This document shows positions 26,101 to 38,900 of a stretch of 64,000 bases of DNA, piece by piece. This DNA is from Vigna angularis (lineage: Eukaryota > Streptophyta > Magnoliopsida > Fabales > Fabaceae). The stretch is taken from contig NC_068980.1 of NCBI RefSeq assembly GCF_016808095.1, positions 4,560,501-4,624,500 on the forward strand. The letters run 5' to 3'. Each line of letters begins with the position of its first letter. Position 1 is the stretch's first letter. The position numbers and the translations under genes were made by a program. The notes below the pieces were generated by a model, which saw only the letters and a list, made by a program, of their open reading frames with translations, had not been told where the DNA came from and made no database searches.

Positions 26101-27230
26101 GAATCGATTCTGAAGTGATGTCATTTATATTTGAATGTTTTATTCTAAAAACATGTTGATAGCAAGTATGATTTTATGGATCCAGTGAGATGCATGTAAA
26201 TGTAAAGTTACTTTAAGTCAAAATCAATTCTGGACCAGAACTAACTCCGAAAGCAGAACCAAAATTGATCGTTTAGTAAGTCAACGTGATTGTATATTTA
26301 TCAACCAGAACCAAACGATGCAATGGATCCAATGAGATGCATGTAAATGTAAAGTCACTTTAAGTCAAAATCAATTCTGGACCAGAACTAACTCCTAAAG
26401 TAGAACCAAATTTGAGCATTTAGTAAGTCAACGTGATTGTATATTTATCAACCAGAATCAAACAATGCGCGAAGAAATCTGAATACTTACAACTAAAGAG
26501 TTGAGGAAGCCCAAAACAACTTTAGTTTCGTTGGCCAGAATACGTTGAGCATCCTCCAATGTAGTCAAGTTGTATACACCAGGTCCAATTTTCTTCTTAA
26601 TCCACGTTACTATAGCATCCCTGCATTCCAATCAAGTTCAAACAAAAAACAAAAAATGAGTCAGATCCAATCAAATCAAGAGTTGCAATGAGAGAGAGAG
26701 AACGGGAGGGAGTCTTACTTGGTCCTTTGGCCATTATAAGGCTTGTGAATGCCATCAGCGAAGAAGTAGATAGTGGGAAAACCCTGCACATCGTATTGCT
26801 GCCCCAATTCATTCTCCTCCGTGGCATCGACCTTCGCCAAAATGACATCTTCGCCCTTGAGCTCGGAGGCGGCGGCGGAGTACTCCGGTGCGAGTGCCTG
26901 ACAGTGGCCGCACCACGGCGCGTAGAATTCGACCATGACGAAGCGGTTGTTCTTGATGACGTCGCTGAAATTCTTGTCCTTCAAAACGATGACATCTTTC
27001 TCGTCAACCTGAGGCTGCTTGTAGGCCTCGGAGTCGTCCTCGAAGTCGTCGAAGTCGTCACTGGCGTCATCGAAGTGGTGTTGGTGGTGGTCCGGTGTGG
27101 AGGTCTCCTCTTCGAGGAAACTGAGGTCTTCATTGTCGTCGTCGGCCGCGGGCGGGGCGGCGCAGAGGGTGGAAGAGAAGGAGGAGAAGAGGAGGAGCGT
27201 GGCGAGGGAGAGAAGGAGAAGGATTCGCAT
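23132..27230 (-). CDS. PDIL1-4: Protein disulfide isomerase, PDIL1-4-like, ER-resident
   Basis: It forms and reshuffles disulfides in the ER lumen. Twelve coding exons in transcription order: 27230-26719, 26620-26491, 25887-25722, 25627-25509, 25415-25335, 24652-24566, 24323-24249, 24120-24052, 23967-23887, 23806-23672, 23473-23417, 23296-23132. They give 558 residues, all in phase. Residues 1-24 are a signal peptide; 25-78 form a very acidic region, as in the PDIL1-3/1-4 group; thioredoxin domain a has WCGHC (C107, C110); the inactive b and b' domains follow; domain a' has a second WCGHC (C446, C449); a Ser/Thr-rich tail ends in KDEL for ER retrieval. Both active sites are intact. An in-frame ATG 81 bases upstream (27311) was rejected because starting at 27230 puts the signal peptide at the very N-terminus. 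Introns 2 and 6 contain tandem duplications. PDIL1-3 is the alternative subfamily name. Confidence 0.96.
24352..24578. repeat. ~113 bp tandem duplication at the exon 6 / intron 6 border of PDI
   Basis: Copy A starts about 24352 and copy B about 24465. Both contain CTTCC..A..ATTTAAAGGATG, a CATGATTTTCAT block and GAAGAAGAAAT..(A)CT..TTTTGGA. In copy B the block includes the real end of exon 6 and its donor (minus strand CCAAAA|GTAGTC). In copy A the matching place is CCAAAATTAATT, so the donor GT is lost and it lies inside the intron. Confidence 0.7.
26176..26469. repeat. 147 bp tandem duplication in PDI intron 2
   Basis: Copy 1 is 26176-26322 and copy 2 is 26323-26469, about 93% identical by eye, each beginning ATGGATCCA and ending near CAACCAGAA(C/T)CAAAC. 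It lies well away from the splice sites. Confidence 0.9.
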
Positions 27231-28302
27231 TGTGAGAGTGAAGGGAAGAATGGAAGAAACTGAGATTGGGATTGCAGAGAAAGAAAAGAGCGATCTGGCT
27301 GTTAACGGCACTGGGACTCTATGACTATGTGCTGTGTGACTTCGTTGACTTTCAACTCAAATCAAATCAATTCTCTTTCTACCCAAAAATAAACGCTCAC
27401 TCAATTTTTGCTGCAAATCGTTGAAACTACTATATTAAATATCCAATTTTTAATTACTATATTTATTAGTAGTAATTGATAATTTATTGATGCCATTATT
27501 GCACTAGATTCGAAACTTGCGTACAATTTTTATACCTTCTTTTGCCTATTGTTGTAGTTTTGATTTCTCGTGCCCGTGTCACAAAGGAAAATAAAAGAAA
27601 ATGTAAAAGAAAAAACAAGAAAAGAAATATACAGTTGTTTGTTTATGAAGAAAGTGAGATGAAAATGAACTAAAAAATCTCATTTTCAAACGTGATAGAT
27701 AAATAAATCAAAATAAAGTAATGGTATACTTGATAAAATTACAAATGAAATGAAATTGAGGGACCAAAATTATATTAAATAAAATACATTGACTGCCACT
27801 TTTTTAATTTAATAAAGATAAATAAAATAAAAAGTGAAATTATTTGCTATATGACTCTTTTATTAAATTATAACAAAATTTTCTTGTTTAACCTTCCTTT
27901 ATCTTCTAAAATGGGTTGTTGATTTTAAAAAATCTAGAAGTTGAGATGTCAGCTTCAAATGTTATAGTACACAGCTAATGTAAGAGAATAAATTATGTTT
28001 TCATAGTGACGACAAAGTAGAAGATGATATAATCATAACAAAATATTAATATCAATGATAAATATTGTGATCAAATATTATAAATTTGAAAACCAACATC
28101 TTTTGCGCAAATTTATAATATCCAATCTAGTTCCTACTTGTTTTCAACATTTTATTTACTTTGTAATAATTACAAATTACAAATGAATAATATCGTTTCA
28201 AGACCAACGTACCTACAATAAGTCAATAAGCATAACAATAAAAGTTCTGCAACAACAATAAAAATGGTTTCTAAAGTAGCACTGCGTACATGGCAAGGCA
28301 TA
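27231..28302. other. Intergenic between PDI and kinase genes
   Basis: PDI promoter side (27231-about 27420, with the 5' UTR) and the 3' flank of the kinase. The middle is AT-rich with no ORF of interest. Confidence 0.5.
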
Positions 28303-30879
28303 TCATTGAAAGAGCTCACTCCCAAGAGTCACGGCACCAATCTCATCGTTGAATTGAGGATACATGGGAACGATTTCTCTTTGAATCCGCTCCAGCTCTA
28401 GCACAATTTGCGCCATTGATGGTCTTCTGCGAGTAGCATCCACACACTGCAATGCCAACATCAAAATTCGTCTAGCACCATGTTTTTCTTTGTATCCCAG
28501 TGTCATGTCAACAAATTTGTCCAAGTCAACACTATTTTTTACCTTCAAATTTGTTAAAGTTGGGATTAGTAAGCCTGAGTTGGAAAGTCCAAGAACAAGA
28601 TCCATCAAGTTTGGAAGCATAGATATACCTGAAATGCTATATTTTCATCTGGGTGTAACATGTTTTTGTTATGTGCTTCACAGCCACAAATCAACTCTAG
28701 CAAGAACACCCCGAAGCTGTATACATCACTCTTCTCCGAAAAGTTTTGCGGAAAGCTCAACCTTTGTTCATGGAAATTAAAAACTCGTTTAGTTTCAATC
28801 AACAAGGAAAGTTAAAATTGTTCAGATTCTACATTTGAAGTTTTAGCGTACTCTGGGTCAAGAAAACAGTCTACATTTGAAGACGAGCCTGCCTGATCAA
28901 CTTGTGTTTGCAGTTTGCAGAATCCATAATCAGAAACCTTGGCAGTAAAATTTTCATCTAACAGAACATTGCTAGTTCTAAGGTTTGTGTGAACCAAAGG
29001 AGGAACCAAACTGTGAAGATGTTCCACTCCTGATACAAAGTAAGATTGAACTGAGTGAGTTTTGAATTCCAAAAGAAACAAGATAATAAAAAGCGTAGCC
29101 AAAATTGGTTTACCTTTGGATGCGCCTAAAGCAATAGACAACCTTCGCCACAAGTTTAACCTTCCAACAGGTAAACCTTCACTGTCTGCATATTGCATAA
29201 ACAGAAGCACGAAGCATAAAATACACAACTCAAGATGCAACAAATCTCACGTAAACATGGAGGGGGAAGATTACCATATAGGTGACTCCCTACATTGCCG
29301 TTAGGGAGATATTCATATACAAGTAATTGTTGATGGCTATCTTCATAGTATCCTATGAGCTTGACCAGGTGGATGTGGTGAATATGAGCTATCTGTTTCA
29401 CCTGCTATCCGTTGAAAGAAATCAAAATACTTGGTAAAGGCCTTCTAAACCTTCTTATGTGGCAATATATCAGAACAAAAAAAGAGATATTTAATTACAT
29501 TTAGGACGAAATCTTTTGTCAGAGCAAATAGACGCCTTTTTATAGCCACAATAGAACCATCTTGAAGCAAGCCCTTGTATACAACACCAAATCCACCTTC
29601 ACCAATGATATTATTACGACTGAAATTCTGTGTTGCTTGTTCCAGTTCCAAAATTGTTAACTGCCTTGTGTTTTGTGGAGAGAAAGCAGTGACATGCTGC
29701 GTGTTGACTCTTCCCATCTCAACTGTAAAAGATAATGTCATGTTATTCTAACAAAATGAATCACAACACAGAGTAGTTAATTTTATCAATTCATTGACGA
29801 GATGAAATGAACTAACCGGTGGGAGATGGCATAGAAGAAGCAACCTCAGATGTTTGCCTCATAGATTTTTTAACACGCATCAAGCAGATATAGACAGTCA
29901 CCAGGATTACAACGACAACTATGGCAGCAATAACGCTACCAATTACGGCAGAACTCCTTCTTCCACCTGGTTTTCTGTCTTGAGTTTCTGGAAGAGGTGT
30001 AAGTGTTGGAATGTCATTATTCCCATCTATCTTTGTTGTTACTCCACCTGTTTCTCAAGTGGAGAGTTTTTCTTACAACTCTTATGATTGAGCTGAGGTT
30101 TTCAAGGAAAACATTTGAAGTGAAAAGTGAAATTTTTTATATGTAGAGGTTTAATATCCCAAAACTTTATGTTACCAAAATTGAAAAAAAGTGTGGATAA
30201 AAAATCACTCCTATATCCTCATCAATTAAATTCTGGAGTGAATCTCAATGTTTGACTCAGTTTTATCAATCAATGGCTACTCTCAAAAATTCAGAGAGAT
30301 GGAGAGAAGGAGCTTACAGAGAATTTGAGAAAAAAGCACCTGGATCTTTTAGTTTATAGCAGTCAAGACAAGGCCATTGCATTTGACATGGATATTTCAC
30401 AATGCTGCATCCTAATTGCTGTGGACCTCCAAGCGAACCCTTGAAAGTGATCAAAGCCTCAGCTGCAATCATCAAGTGTATAATTCAGTAACTGCAACAA
30501 GCTCAATCATTGCCTCTCCCACATTCTATGTCCTCTTAAACTATTGATATGTGACATGATGGACCTTGTGTACTTCCATGTGAAAAAGGAAACATTGATC
30601 GTATGTAGCAGGTAGGTACATTCATAACGTGCAAATAGAAATATCAAGCCAGCAGCACTTGGAATTCAGTGAATCAAGAACTACATTCATGGAAAATTTA
30701 CTCTTTTTCAATCTGAAGTCCCCTGAAACTTTTTGATACAGAAAACTTTTTCAAGAATGTTATATAAAAACAAAAAACAAGAAAACCGTACCGTGGAATT
30801 TGTAGGTTGATCTGTTGGGAAATAAAAGATGAATCAGTATTATGAGTAGAGGCAGCCTTAACCCCCATAGCAATCGCAT
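28303..30879 (-). CDS. Receptor-like kinase with degenerate catalytic loop (probable pseudokinase)
   Basis: Nine coding exons in transcription order: 30879-30792, 30462-30340, 30047-29817, 29722-29499, 29401-29275, 29185-29114, 29029-28852, 28761-28629, 28542-28303. They give 471 residues, in phase throughout. Layout: signal peptide (1 to about 25, [19 protein letters not shown]), a short ectodomain of ~75 residues with four cysteines (C48, C55, C61, C64), a transmembrane helix (~103-126), and an intracellular kinase-like domain (~180-460). The Gly loop GEGGFGVV and VAIK lysine K209 are present, and DFG reads DYG (D322). However the HRD Asp is replaced: H302-T-N304-L-R306-T-S-N309, and the C-helix Glu position reads Asn (N222). 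Catalysis by the usual route is therefore unlikely. It probably signals by binding or scaffolding at the plasma membrane. The first two exons and the DPE|L junction are my inference from phase; the rest is firm. Confidence 0.85.
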
Positions 30880-33800
30880 TGTAAACATGCATCACCCAAG
30901 GAAGTCCTTATGAATTCTCAGTTTCTGCTTCTTGATTTGAGAAGCAAAGACATCAAACTCGCCTCTGAGACCTTCCTAGCCCACCCCTACACAGTTTCAA
31001 AACACAGTCATTAAATGTTAAGAAGAAAATCTCACCCCATAATCTCATGAAAAAACATAGTAAAGTATGCTCATATTCATAAGTATCAGTCAAATTCCAC
31101 TGAAAAACTAGCATGAAATAATGGAGATACCACAATGTAAACCAAGATCCAAAGTGACAAAGGAAGTGGATTAGCTAACCAGAAATAGCACGAGGGACAA
31201 AGTTCACGAGTGAAAAGTGAACATACCAAGAAGTGTAATGAACTGCCATAATGGGAATAGATTATAGACACAGCAAACTGATTTATATAGCGGTCAAAAT
31301 TGAGGGGAAAAGAATTGAATTCACACTTTGCATGCTTCTAGAGTAAGTTACATATTTACCAAGGAGATCTGGAAGTAGTTGAAATAATTGTAAAAGTGAT
31401 TGAAAAGGGAAGGTTAGTGTAAGACTCTAGTCTATAGCATTAGCTTCCCAAAAATCCAAGCAGTGGTCTTGGTTGACTATAACTATACTATACAGCTAAG
31501 AAAGGCCACAAGAAAAGCTGGAAAACGCTTTAAACAGGTTGTCTTCATTCAAATGGACAGGTGGAATTGCTGCTTTCTATTGAACATTGTTACGCCCATA
31601 AATTTCCATAGCAGGGAAATGGAGTTCCAAATCCCAAAATATTCCCAAGGAATCTCAAAACCTGGACTAAGAGCCAAGAGTTTTTCAAGAGCTGGTGAAA
31701 CAAGACAGTATTTTCAGCTACCCAAACATCATTTACCTCTATACCAAACTGGTTTTCAGAATTATTTTCCAGGCACATCCTCAATTATCTGCAAGGAATT
31801 GAAATTATATTCACTGATTCAGCAAAGTGTAAACAGTTTTGCAAAAGCAAAATCAGGATCTTACTTTGTTTTTTAACAGCAGAACAGCATTGTTCATACT
31901 GCAAAGTGCAATGAGAGGAGAACAATGTGGTGAGTGTGGACCATGGTAAAAGCATAAAGTGGTGATTCTTAGGAAGGTAAACTACAAAAGCCAAAAACAT
32001 GATCTTTGTCAGGAAAAGCTCGTGGAATTTTAGATCTCTAGAAAGAGTTGAGGCTAAAGCAAGTACAGTACAACTAGAAAGTGTCAAATTGTGATGATAA
32101 TTCAGGTTGGGTCTAGAACTGAGTTGAGATATATAATCCCAAGACAAAGAAAGGGTCACCATTTACAGGACTCATTGCATAACAGAAACAGTAAGAGGAG
32201 ACAAACAAACAGGGAGAGAATCTGTTCATCAATGCAGTACAGGCTCTTCTAGTGTTGCAGAGGGCCTAATCCTAATAGCTGTTTTCTGTTTTTCTTTTAA
32301 TTTTGTCTATACCCTTTTATTTATTTTGTGTCACAAAGCAAAATTCTTATTCCTAATATCTATAGATCCCACAGAAGACCACATTGAGTGCTTTGCTTAC
32401 GCATTAGCATTGGAGAAAATTAGGAAAAGGGTTCCCACTTCCCAGATAGCAGCCACTAGAAATGGTGCAGACAATCTTATTCATTTATGGTTCTTTCACA
32501 CAACTCATTATATCAATCCTGAATCATGACCAGTTGAGAATAAGAACTTTGAATTTCTACCTTGTTTCACGTGCCCTTGGGAAGTGCCCTGAAGCTAGTA
32601 AACCTTAGGTTGTAGCTTAAACAGTTAAGATAGAGAGTAAGTTAAGAAAAACAGGAAATGCAAAGTTTCCACTTTGATTAATCAGGTTTTGGTTTTGGTG
32701 TGAGTGTTGTTTATTAAGCTGAGAATGAAGGTGGTGGTGTGTCCAATAACATGGGAATAGGTGTGCATGGTGTTGTTGTATTAAAATGATGGTTGAGAAG
32801 AAAGGATGGAGACAGAAGAGGGAAAGGAACATCCTTGATCCTAAAACGAAAGGACCATGGGACTTTTGGATTGAACGGAGTGGTCTGTTACATGATGGTG
32901 ACTGAAGGTGTTTGTGGGGACCGTGAGTGAAAATGTTGAGATGCAGAATAGAAAGATCACATGAGAAGAAGGGTCTGTAATGGTAGATTGGCCATTAGCA
33001 GGGAAGTCACATGCTCAAAAATGCTTTTGCCTTTAATGGTCAAAAACATTATTCTATTCTCTTTTTCTAAATTTATCACTTTTACCAACTTCCATGGAAT
33101 ATCCCTTCATATAACAATAAATTCATTTCACTTTCATTTCACTTTCATTTCATACGCTAAAATAATTTACTCTAATTACTGTTTTACGCAAATCACAAGT
33201 AACTCAAACTCATACGCACCTCTGATTCGATCATACAATTGTATTGTATTTTCAGTCTCATGAATAAATTAAAGAAATCATAAAATCAAAAAACTTTAAA
33301 TAATACATTGTTTTATTTTTTTTTTCAAAATTAAAGTCAACTTAAATTTTTAATTATTTGCTAGTAATAAGTATTGATGATTGTTATTGAAATTTAATTT
33401 AGGTCAAAGAGCATATTTTACTTGAATTTTTATATTATTTTTAATATTAAATGCTAGAAATTTGTGTTTTTCTTTTAAGTTTTAGCATTACTTTTAGTAT
33501 TATATATTATTTAATTCTTATAATATATTTTTATTAATATCAGTTTTATTTTAATTTGTCAACTGTTGAATCACTGACCATTTAATCAATACCTTCACCA
33601 CTTCAATAAATGATTTATGACTATTAAACTTTTTTTCTTTAAAATAAAACATAAAATTAAGGAGAATAAATATTTTTTGCTTAAAAAATGATACATCTTA
33701 CTTTTTTATTTTCTTTTTTTTTCTGAACTCATTAATTAAAAATATTAAAAATAAATACAATTATACCAACTAAATCTTTTACATGTGAAACATTTGTACC

Positions 33801-35466
33801 AGTCAAAATTTTCAAGTCATTTTTATTGTGTCAAACATAAAAATATTAAGTGAATGTAATGTACCTTTAGAAAATTATATTTATTACTTTAATTATAAAT
33901 GCTTCCTATGGTCCATTTTAAGTGTATTGAAGTGCAATACACAAAATTAAGAAACACATTACTAAAATTCAATTATATGTTTTTGATAAAATAATCGCCT
34001 GATTCTTTTTCTAACCATTAATCATCTTAATTTATTATGTCACAGTGATTTATTATAGTATAATTAGTATTTTATTATTATGTGTATCGATGAATCTTGA
34101 ACCAATATTTTTGGAATAAAATTTTTATATAAATATATAAAAAAAAATTAAGATGTCAAATATATAAAAAGATTTATAATATGTTATTGGACTTAACCCC
34201 TGATAATAGAGCTATTAACTTGTAGTTTACTATTTGCACCACCTTCATTGTTTTATTGTTATTAACATCACACATATTTTTTTCGTTTTTATTGAGTTGG
34301 GTCGGGTTTATAAGAAGCCGGTTCAAAATTTTAGTACACATTCTCATTTTTAGTGAGTTTGGATAAAGATGAGTAAGTTGTCACTCTATTATTAAAAAAA
34401 TTAATTTACATATACATTTTTAATTATTTGTATATTAAGTTGTTAATTATATTCTTACTAAAACATGAAAAATATGATTTACAAAAAATAAACGCTATGA
34501 ATAATTTATTTGATCAATTACAAAAAAAATGATATTAAAAGCTGTTGAATTAATGTCAAAATAACTGTATGGAATTAATACTAATGATCATCGTTTTGTG
34601 TAATGTTTAATTGTAGAATTATTATTTATTTATTTATTTCTTCTAAGTTTCAAATTTGAAAACGTAAGATTAAGTATTCAATCATGTATTGGTACAACGA
34701 ATCAACTTAAATAAACAAATAAATAATTTTAATATGAGTTCAGACGAGATAAAATTTGCATTCCTCATTCCTTATCTCGATCCAATTTCTTTTATTGGAG
34801 AAAATTCAAACTTATCAACTCAAAATTCTTCTTTTGGGCCAATAGTAGCTCCCAAAAAACTCTATTAGCTTTTGCTCCTTGCAACCAATGCTAGTACTGA
34901 AATTTCTATCACTATTACTCATATACTTTATTACTTCAATATAAAGTTATACACTTTCTTACATCTTATCAAATTTTTATCACATGTTTCCCTGCATCCC
35001 ATCATTTCAAAATTTATTTTCTGAAACGCACTAAATCAATTCTGAAAAAAAATAATTCACAGAGTTATTTAATTGGGTTATACTTAAATTAGTTTGATCT
35101 AAATTTCAAACTAATTAAGTCGCCTGAGTAATTAAAAGATAATAATGAACTTGAATTGAGTTTACTAAATAAAATATTGAAAAAAAAACTCTAGACATTG
35201 AAGGTCTACGAACAAAACATTTTGAGTTCATAATCTAAGAAGCTTGCTTGTAAAAACATTTGATTGTTCGACAAGATCCAAATTAGAAAGAGATCACTAT
35301 ATCACAATCCATAAAAGTAGATACACTGGCTAACCAAAAACAAATGGAAGAAGGTAAAAGCAGATAAGCAATAGTCTAGAAGTAAGATACTAAGGGCATT
35401 ACATTACATGCACTGTTCTAAATCTAGGGTGAGATTTGGAAGTGATTATGATAGAGACAAAGCAAA
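30880..35466. other. Long intergenic region, no gene seen
   Basis: It starts with the upstream region of the kinase gene. Between about 31400 and 32950 the base composition is less AT-rich, but ORFs on both strands (for example 31463-31876 +, 31785-32162 -) are short, overlap one another and carry no domain, so none is called. From about 33000 to 35400 it is plain AT-rich DNA. Confidence 0.5.
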
Positions 35467-35886
35467 TCAAGCATGTTGTTGAACAACACCACTGTGTTTG
35501 GCTCTACTCATGCTGGTTGGGCGAGTGAACCTGACATGGTAGACCCCCATAGCCAAAACCACAACAAAAGCAACACCAAAGACAATGCCAGCTATGCCAC
35601 CAGCTCCTAATTTTCTGCTACCTCCTTCGGGTGTTTTGGCTCTGCTTTCATGAATTTCAGTGGCTTCCACCTGTGCTACTAATGGCATTGGTGAACATTT
35701 TGACGTTGCACAAGGGTCTCTGGTCTCGGGCTTCTTTTCATTGGGATGAAAGAAGTTATATGCAGATGGTGAAAAGGCTTCGGGATTCTCGTACACAAGC
35801 CCATGAGGGGCTCTTTCTTGGGCTATGACAATCGAGACAAGGGTTAGAGAAACGAGGGAGAGGAGACACAGACCAACGGGATTCAT
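35467..35886 (-). CDS. Small signal-peptide, single-TM protein of unknown function
   Basis: A single-exon frame of 139 residues. Residues 1-22 form a signal peptide (LCLLSLVSLTLVSIVIA|QE). Residues 23-90 are a hydrophilic extracellular part with the string HGLVYENPEAFSPSAYNFFHP and two cysteines (DPCATSKC). A Gly/Ala-rich transmembrane helix lies at about 94-116 (GGIAGIVFGVAFVVVLAMGVY), followed by a short basic cytosolic tail. A TATA-like box lies 77-83 bases upstream (35963-35969, minus strand TATAAAA). The composition is that of a real coding gene, and small plant membrane proteins of this plan are common, but I do not recognise a named family and assign no function. Confidence 0.75.
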   Translation of the reverse strand: MNPVGLCLLSLVSLTLVSIVIAQERAPHGLVYENPEAFSPSAYNFFHPNEKKPETRDPCATSKCSPMPLVAQVEATEIHESRAKTPEGGSRKLGAGGIAGIVFGVAFVVVLAMGVYHVRFTRPTSMSRAKHSGVVQQHA

Positions 35887-35962
35887 GTTTTTGTTCTGTC
35901 TCCTTCACTTTCTGCAAATCACTTGGAAAAAGAGTGAAAATTTCTGGGTGGCTTCAACTGCC

Positions 35963-35969
35963 TTTTATA
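35963..35969 (-). promoter_or_regulatory. TATA box of the small membrane-protein gene
   Basis: Minus-strand TATAAAA about 80 bases before the ATG at 35886. The spacing fits a short 5' UTR. Confidence 0.55.
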
Positions 35970-38900
35970 ATGCTATGCTTCTGACATCAAATGGTTGTTC
36001 CTTGGACCTGAATTTTTGTGTTGGGAAAAGGAGCCTAATGAATGGGAAACATAATTATGACCTTCAAACTCTCTGCAATTCCCAAACTGCCCATTAAAAT
36101 TTAATTATACTAATGTCATGCATAAACCTTCCCAAATATTGATCAATGGACTTGTTTAGTTTCGACACTTGAAAGACTGTGAATTGTTTCTATTTGATTC
36201 TTTGGTGCTATATAGTAACTGGTTTTAAAAGAGTACATTCCAGTTCAAAGAGTGGAACAGATGTAACAACTCTAACTACTCAGTCTTCACATCTCTGTCA
36301 TCTCTGCTGCCACTCAACATGTTAGCATTTCTTTAATTCATCGAGTTGGTAAACCTTTTATCAAACATGTCTTGATCGCTTCAAAATGTTTGTAAATAAT
36401 GTATTCGGTGAAACAGCTTGGGCATAAATATGGCTTATTCTCACGACCCTGTATATGATTATTGTGCTGTTTGGGGTGTATCAACGTGGCTCCAAGAATG
36501 ATGGTTATACTCGAGTGAGTAACTTGGGACCGTGAGTGATCTAGTGCATTACAGTGAGTAATTAGTTACCAGAGAACAAATCATGCAACAATTAATTAAC
36601 CATCCTTTTGTAGTTTAAACAGTAATCATTTTATTTGCTAAATATATGATGCATGGAACAAGGGTTTTTTTGTAAGGTATTTTTATGGATGGGTTTTAAG
36701 ACACGTTTGGTTGGAAATGTAAATGTAACTCTAAGTTCTATGTGAGAGTCAATTCACACGGTTTGAGCTAAGTTTTTACATATTTGTTTTTTTATGAGAT
36801 TTTGTTTGTATCTTAATACTATATTAAATAAAAATGAAAAAATAAAATATATATAAAATAAAGATTTATAAATCTGTTATCTTAATTTTTTTGGTTTATC
36901 TTTTATATAATTGGACTCTTGATTGATGTTGTGTTGATATTTTACTTAGTTGCCAGGTGGAAAGAGCAGTAGTAATTGAAGGATGGGGTTGGCTTAGCTT
37001 AGAGGTGCAGCAAAGGCCCTGTTTGGAACATTATTGCAAAGGCACAACGCAAAAGCGCATGCAAGAGCTGAATGTTTAATCAATGTGTTGTTCTCCCTCG
37101 GAGGCCCCACTTCTTCTCCATGTTTATGAATATGATGTCAATTAAAAACAGTGTCTTGTGTTTCCCAAAACTAAACTCACTTTCTCATTCTTTCCTTTTC
37201 CTTTTATGGAATGAAAAGGGCTTTAAGAAATGCGAACAAGGCTTCTTTCTTCACCTTATTGTTCTCTTTCTGCACCCCTTCACTGGAACAGATAATGAGG
37301 TTCCAATCACCGAATCTGATAACATCAAACCATACCATTAACCGAATTTCCCACTCCAGAGTCATTGGAGAACGATGAAGCATGTCGCAATGGAGGTCAG
37401 AGGCAAAGCTTTTAAGGGTGGAGGGTGCCATATATATTGGAATTTGATAAAAATTAGATTAAGTATATTTATATTTCTTTTATGAAGCATAATATTTAAT
37501 GTTAATTAATAATAAAACATAAAAATTAAATATAATAAAGAATAAAAATATTTAGAATATTTTCTTTTTTATTGTCTTTTTTAGTATCCAATAATTTGTA
37601 CTCATCTCCTACTCTTATATGTTTTTCCCTTTTGTTTCTAGAGAAAAAAAAAGTTAGACAGAAACTCAATATTAGTGCTCTCATTTCTCATTTGTTATCT
37701 TCAATTCTTAAAGAAAAAATATATATAATTCTCTCTTCTAACTTAATACTGAAATATTTGTTTAATATTTAGTATTACTTTTTTTTTATCTCATATGCCT
37801 TGTATTCATTTCTTATGTATAGAAAATAAAAAGTAATGTATTGTGTTTTTTCATCAATGTTTTTATTTGTGATTTGATTATCATATATTTTTCTTATAGT
37901 ATAACACTCAATTTTTTATTGGATTATAACGAATTGTTTTTTAATCTTAAACTTTTTAAAGAAATATATATAGATATGTGGATGAAAAATAAAATAATAG
38001 ATTATTTTTTAAAGTGATAAAAGAAAAATTACACGTGAAGATAAAAACAAGATACATTTAACTTCTTTACATAGTCTGAAGTATGATATAAATGCTTAAA
38101 TTGTTAAATTAGAATAATTATTTCTTAAGGTTAAAAAAAATTGCAAGTACGAGGTTTCATATTAATTCTTTGAAAACCTTTTCATATTTACACAGCTTAA
38201 AATTTTAGTTAAGATTCAAAAGTTTAAGAGTATTAAGAAACAAAAGATAATATTTTATATTTCTTTTGTAGGGGTACATGAAGAAGCCCCGAACAAAAAA
38301 GCAATATAAATTTGTAATGGGCCAAAACTTCATGAACTCTGAGCCCATTTGCTACATTGTTTCAATATACTTTTTAGCGTACGACTTAAGAAAACGTTAG
38401 GGTTGCGTTAGTTAATTAGGTTGTGTGAAAATCAAATTAACGTGACTACGATTGACTTGGATCATAAAATTTATGATGAAGTATAGATTAAGTGTATGAC
38501 TGAGTAATTAGAAAATAAATTAGCTAACGAGAGAGTAAAGTGTTAAAGACAGAAAGTCTTAAAAATAAATCTGAACATATGAAAGTTTAAACAGAGTCTT
38601 AAGAAAATTTAAGAAAACAAGGAAATTTAATTATTTCATGAATTCTGAATAATTAATTGGATAAAATTTAATTATTTTATTAACAAGGAGAATAAATAAA
38701 TAAATAAAACATTTTATCCATACACAAGATTTTAAAAATGAAAGAAATGTGACCATAAGTAGTTGAAATATTGAAAATTTCTTTAAACTTTTAAAAACTT
38801 CCTGGACATTAGTTAAGTTGTTTCTATCTAAGATCACAAGAATACTTGTATATGTATATATTTATGAATAAAATATGCAATTCGTAAATATTTTTTATTT

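Noticed and set aside
26688..27263. 191-codon plus-strand ORF
   Set aside because: Antisense shadow of PDI exon 1, whose acidic and thioredoxin sequence on the other strand is clear.
27231..27311. Upstream in-frame ATG for PDI (81 bases earlier)
   Set aside because: Starting at 27230 places a standard signal peptide at the N-terminus; the longer form would bury it.
28629..28833. Alternative kinase splice joining 28833 to the next exon
   Set aside because: It shifts the frame and hits a stop; using the GTACGC donor at 28851 gives DPE-L and an unbroken kinase domain.
31463..32162. ORFs of 137 (+) and 125 (-) codons
   Set aside because: Opposite-strand overlaps, no homology features and no signals; probably chance in a less AT-rich stretch.
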